Source of the DNA: Gammaproteobacteria bacterium
Lineage (GTDB): Bacteria; Pseudomonadota; Gammaproteobacteria; Pseudomonadales; Pseudohongiellaceae
Reading direction: 5' to 3'
DNA length: 25,944 bases
Assembly: GCA_016762995.1 (NCBI GenBank)
Contig: JAESUT010000061.1
Coordinates: forward strand, 1-25,944
A program made the translations under genes and the position numbers. Shown piece by piece: positions 23,452 to 25,944 of the stretch; the first letter of the stretch is position 1, and each line of letters begins with the position of its first letter. The notes beneath the pieces are model-generated. The model made no database searches. It worked only from the letters and a program-made list of their open reading frames with translations, and was not told the DNA's origin.

Positions 23452-24017
23452 CTGTTACTCGCTACTTCTGTAACTAGGCCTTCGCTTCGAGCAAAGCCAA
23501 CAACTGTGATAGAGCCGCTGTATTGATTGCGACTTCTGCTTACATTAAGCGCTGTCACGCGGAGCCTGGGTACAGAGCTTTCTAGCTTCTCCAAGAAACG
23601 AACCGTGTTCGCTTGATTGTTGGTACGGAACGACATCTCCTGCCGAATAAGCAGCCAGTCATCTGCCACCAAACGGTCGGCGAGACGTGTCGAGCTAACA
23701 GTGATGCCCGAATCTCGAGCATGCAATGAGAGGGCTCGCTGGATATTCGCCTCGACGATAGGTATCGTCTCGCCGGTAAAAGTCTGGCGCTGTAACTCAG
23801 CTATCTGCGACTCAACTTCAACACGCCGTTCTCTCCATCTAGCTGAGTTCTCTATTAGACGTTGTTCACGAGCAATACCGATCTCCACGCTTTCGATATT
23901 GCCTTGCCTTTGGGCATATATCGACGTGACCACTGGCCCGCCACGGGTGAGAACAAATACCAAAGCCACTGCTGTGGCTAGTATCAAAATATTTCTTTCG
24001 CGTTTAGATATTTTCAT
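23448..24017 (-). CDS. gspM: Type II secretion platform protein GspM-like
   Basis: 189 residues from ATG 24017; a TTG one codon earlier is an unlikely start. A short cytoplasmic tail (MKISKRERN) leads to one membrane helix (ILILATAVALVFVLTRGG), a periplasmic coiled coil rich in Glu/Arg (about 35-80) and a small ferredoxin-like domain (TVRFLEKLESSVPRLRVTALNVSRS...SGSITVVGFAR). The phrase IPIVEANIQRALSLHARDSGI suggests the b-type GspM family rather than the classical one. It stabilises GspL in the inner-membrane platform. The stop overlaps the gspE start. Confidence 0.82.
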   Translation of the reverse strand: MKISKRERNILILATAVALVFVLTRGGPVVTSIYAQRQGNIESVEIGIAREQRLIENSARWRERRVEVESQIAELQRQTFTGETIPIVEANIQRALSLHARDSGITVSSTRLADRLVADDWLLIRQEMSFRTNNQANTVRFLEKLESSVPRLRVTALNVSRSRNQYSGSITVVGFARSEGLVTEVASNR

Positions 24018-24052
24018 CAATATTATTTCTACTAGTTTTTTCTCTTCTGAGA

Positions 24053-25378
24053 TTATTCATCAGGAAAATAGCGCAGCATGTATCCCTCGAAATTTACCGT
24101 GCTTATTCTGAGGTCGATATAGTATCTTTGGTTGTTTGTTGCTCTGGAGAAAACGACTTCGGTAAACATTGGGTCTTGTTCTAGACGCTGCAATATAGCC
24201 TGCGGTTCATTGCTACTTCCCTGAATTTTTATTAGGCCCTCCGCAACTTCCATTGAAGTTAACGTGTCTGGCCTCAGTATATTTTGTAGCGCGAACATCG
24301 CCTCGCGTAATTGCTGTTCCGGAAAGTCACTGATCAATCCCCATTCGCTTTCGAAACTTACAACTGCAGCTTGGTCTTGACGCGCATCGCTCGCCATTTC
24401 TCTCTGAATTTCTAAGGTGCTCGCTAACGATCTAAATTCCAAAGACTGTAGAATAAAGGGAACAGCGGCAATAAAAAGTACAGCAACTATGGCAGCGGCA
24501 GAGGCTATGTATTGTTTGCCCTGAGCCGTTCTACGTGTAGCGTTTAGTGCGCCATGTGGGAAAAAACAATAGTCTGAATTCGCTTGGATATCTAATCGAG
24601 AAAAATAGTCAGTAGCAGCATTCAGCTCAATTGTGTTTTCCGAATCTTGTGACAGTGTTTCCTGCCACTGTTGCTGAAATACTTCTTGTTGTAAGTCTTG
24701 CTTACGCACATGCAACAAAGATTTGAGAATACTCCCACGTATAACTACGTGAGTTTCAGCCTCGCCATCTACATCAAGGAGTGTAGTTTCTGTGTCGCTT
24801 CCATCACTGATGTCGCTCGCATTTTCACTCGATCCATTCATAAATCGCGGCTTTACTGCAGCAAGGAAAATGCCCTTCTCTGCGAAGGCGTCAAATAGAT
24901 CGGACAGTGTTGTCTCCAACATCCACAGTGCGAGGTGCTCATCGCCTTGCGTTGCCGAAAGTGGATTGATGGCCAGAGATAAAGGTTCCTCGAGGCTCGG
25001 TAGAATACTATCGGCCTGAATTTTTAGAGCAGAGGCTAGGTTTTCTTTTGTAACTCCTGGCATTGTTGTTGTCGTTGCGACGAAAAATTTTGCCGGTAGT
25101 AATAACGCAGCAACACATTCTTTACGTTGTTCCGCGGAAAAGCCTGTTAGTAGTTCTGCGCAGGCCGCTGCGATTGACTGAGCATCAGTGCCTTTAAGCA
25201 CTGCAACACTTCTGCTTTGTAAGTGAACAATCTCGTTATCGAAAAGCAGGAAGCTGGTTTCAATCTTCTTGACGAGGTCCCGGCCGGTAGCACCTTGTAT
25301 CAAGGTTCTCACCTGCACGGGTAAAAAAGCCGCCAGTTGTTCTCGCCACTGCGAGTAATCGAATGCAAAGCTGGGCAT
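24053..25378 (-). CDS. gspL: Type II secretion platform protein GspL-like
   Basis: About 441 residues from ATG 25378 (a TTG six codons upstream is possible; neither has a strong ribosome site). A cytoplasmic actin-like/PilM-type part (about 1-285) precedes one membrane helix (IASAAAIVAVLFIAAVPFIL, about 292-311). A periplasmic helix and ferredoxin-like fold follow (about 320-441, ending YYIDLRISTVNFEGYMLRYF). This topology is that of GspL, which recruits the GspE ATPase to the membrane. Sequence conservation is weak, so the call rests on topology plus its place directly before gspM and gspE. It is the first gene of the gsp operon; 266 bases separate it from dsbA. Confidence 0.8.
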   Translation of the reverse strand: MPSFAFDYSQWREQLAAFLPVQVRTLIQGATGRDLVKKIETSFLLFDNEIVHLQSRSVAVLKGTDAQSIAAACAELLTGFSAEQRKECVAALLLPAKFFVATTTTMPGVTKENLASALKIQADSILPSLEEPLSLAINPLSATQGDEHLALWMLETTLSDLFDAFAEKGIFLAAVKPRFMNGSSENASDISDGSDTETTLLDVDGEAETHVVIRGSILKSLLHVRKQDLQQEVFQQQWQETLSQDSENTIELNAATDYFSRLDIQANSDYCFFPHGALNATRRTAQGKQYIASAAAIVAVLFIAAVPFILQSLEFRSLASTLEIQREMASDARQDQAAVVSFESEWGLISDFPEQQLREAMFALQNILRPDTLTSMEVAEGLIKIQGSSNEPQAILQRLEQDPMFTEVVFSRATNNQRYYIDLRISTVNFEGYMLRYFPDE

Positions 25379-25608
25379 AAAGTTTGTTCTGTCCAAAACC
25401 TTCGACCCTAGAGACTAGTCGTCTTAGAGCGGAGAATTCAGACCCTCAATTCGGAGCTAAACTATTGAATAAATTGTTAAATCACTGATGTAAGACTGTT
25501 ATATCGGCAGAATAGTTTTAACTCGCAAATTTGTTATGAGAGTCAATATCCAAGAAGCGAGTCAGACAGGGCCTCTCAAAGGACGTTTCAAATCGATATG
25601 ACAGGCAC

Positions 25609-25644
25609 AAAAAAGGCCGCTCTGAATGCATTCAGAGCGGCCTT
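25609..25644 (-). terminator. Rho-independent terminator of dsbA
   Basis: A perfect inverted repeat with arms AAGGCCGCTCTGAATG and CATTCAGAGCGGCCTT (25613-25644) begins about 20 bases after the dsbA stop codon. In the minus-strand transcript it is followed by six U residues (25614-25609). It should insulate the gsp operon from dsbA transcription, so gsp needs its own promoter in 25379-25608; I see no convincing one there. Confidence 0.93.
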
Positions 25645-25662
25645 GGTATTACTTATCGCGCC

Positions 25663-25944
25663 TTACTCGCCAGCGCTAGAGAGTTGCTGACGCTCTTTTT
25701 CTACTAGAAAATCAACGACTTCGAGCATATCTGCCTGAGTTAACACGTTCTGGCCAGTGGCAACAAGATACTTGCCGTTAACAATCATATTTGGCGTGCT
25801 GCGAATTTCGTAGGCCTGCATACGCTGCTTAGCTTGATTCACCTTGGTGCGCACTGAGAATGAATTGAAGGACTTGCTGAATTCCTCTTCATTGATGCCG
25901 TATTTCGCGAAAAGGGCTCCGATTTGTCCTTCGTTCTGCAATCG
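25663..25944 (-). CDS. dsbA: Thiol:disulfide interchange protein DsbA, C-terminal part (5' end outside window)
   Basis: The visible 93 codons cover the last part of a periplasmic DsbA. GALFAKYGINEEEFSKSFNSFSVRTKVNQAKQRMQAYEIRSTPNMIVNGKYLV matches the end of the helical insertion and the return to the thioredoxin fold. The cis-proline loop is STP, and a final helix follows (LTQADMLEVVDFLVEKERQQL). The catalytic CXXC lies upstream, outside the window. DsbA introduces disulfides into exported proteins, including many type II secretion substrates. The gene ends in a strong terminator. Confidence 0.9.
   Translation of the reverse strand, partial: RLQNEGQIGALFAKYGINEEEFSKSFNSFSVRTKVNQAKQRMQAYEIRSTPNMIVNGKYLVATGQNVLTQADMLEVVDFLVEKERQQLSSAGE

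Overview
The window looks like a chromosomal stretch from a Gram-negative, probably marine, gammaproteobacterium. It encodes type I and type II secretion systems, an outer-membrane barrel protein, a DsbA and an O-antigen-type ABC exporter, all with gammaproteobacterial-looking sequence and roughly balanced base composition. I see no tRNA, rRNA, CRISPR array, insertion sequence or prophage gene. This taxonomic placement is inference from protein style only.

Layout. (1) 1-1502, minus strand: a Cys-free, Ala/Asp-rich S-layer-like (type I secretion substrate-like) protein that runs in frame into a glutaredoxin domain with a CPFC motif at the left edge. The gene is cut by the window. (2) 1829-6761, minus strand: an operon of a periplasmic FecR-domain protein, a CHASE2-class III nucleotide cyclase and a TPR/outer-membrane-barrel protein. 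(3) 6983-7729, plus strand: a divergent CRP/FNR-family regulator. (4) 7986-12463, plus strand: a complete type I secretion system (PrtD-like ABC protein, HlyD-like adaptor, TolC-like channel). (5) 12492-13220, minus strand: a PIG-L/LmbE deacetylase. (6) 13414-15465, plus strand: a Wzm/Wzt polysaccharide ABC exporter whose ATPase carries a C-terminal carbohydrate-binding-type domain. (7) 15493-25378, minus strand: a ten-gene type II secretion operon ordered L-M-E-F-D-G-H-I-J-K with no gspC, N or O in view. (8) 25663-25944, minus strand: the 3' end of a dsbA gene followed by a clear intrinsic terminator.

How they may work together. The surface-protein gene, the type I exporter and the O-antigen-type exporter recall the Caulobacter rsa arrangement, where an S-layer is exported by a type I system and anchored to polysaccharide. 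Two minus-strand promoters, one before the surface-protein gene and one before the FecR/cyclase operon, have CRP-type palindromes at exactly the same distance from their -10 boxes. The CRP-family protein encoded between them keeps the DNA-contact signature of CRP but lacks the usual cAMP phosphate-binding Arg-Ser. I infer an envelope-sensing circuit (barrel, FecR and CHASE2 cyclase feeding a CRP-type regulator) that co-controls its own operon and the surface protein. The most unusual single object is the S-layer-like/glutaredoxin chimera at the left edge.
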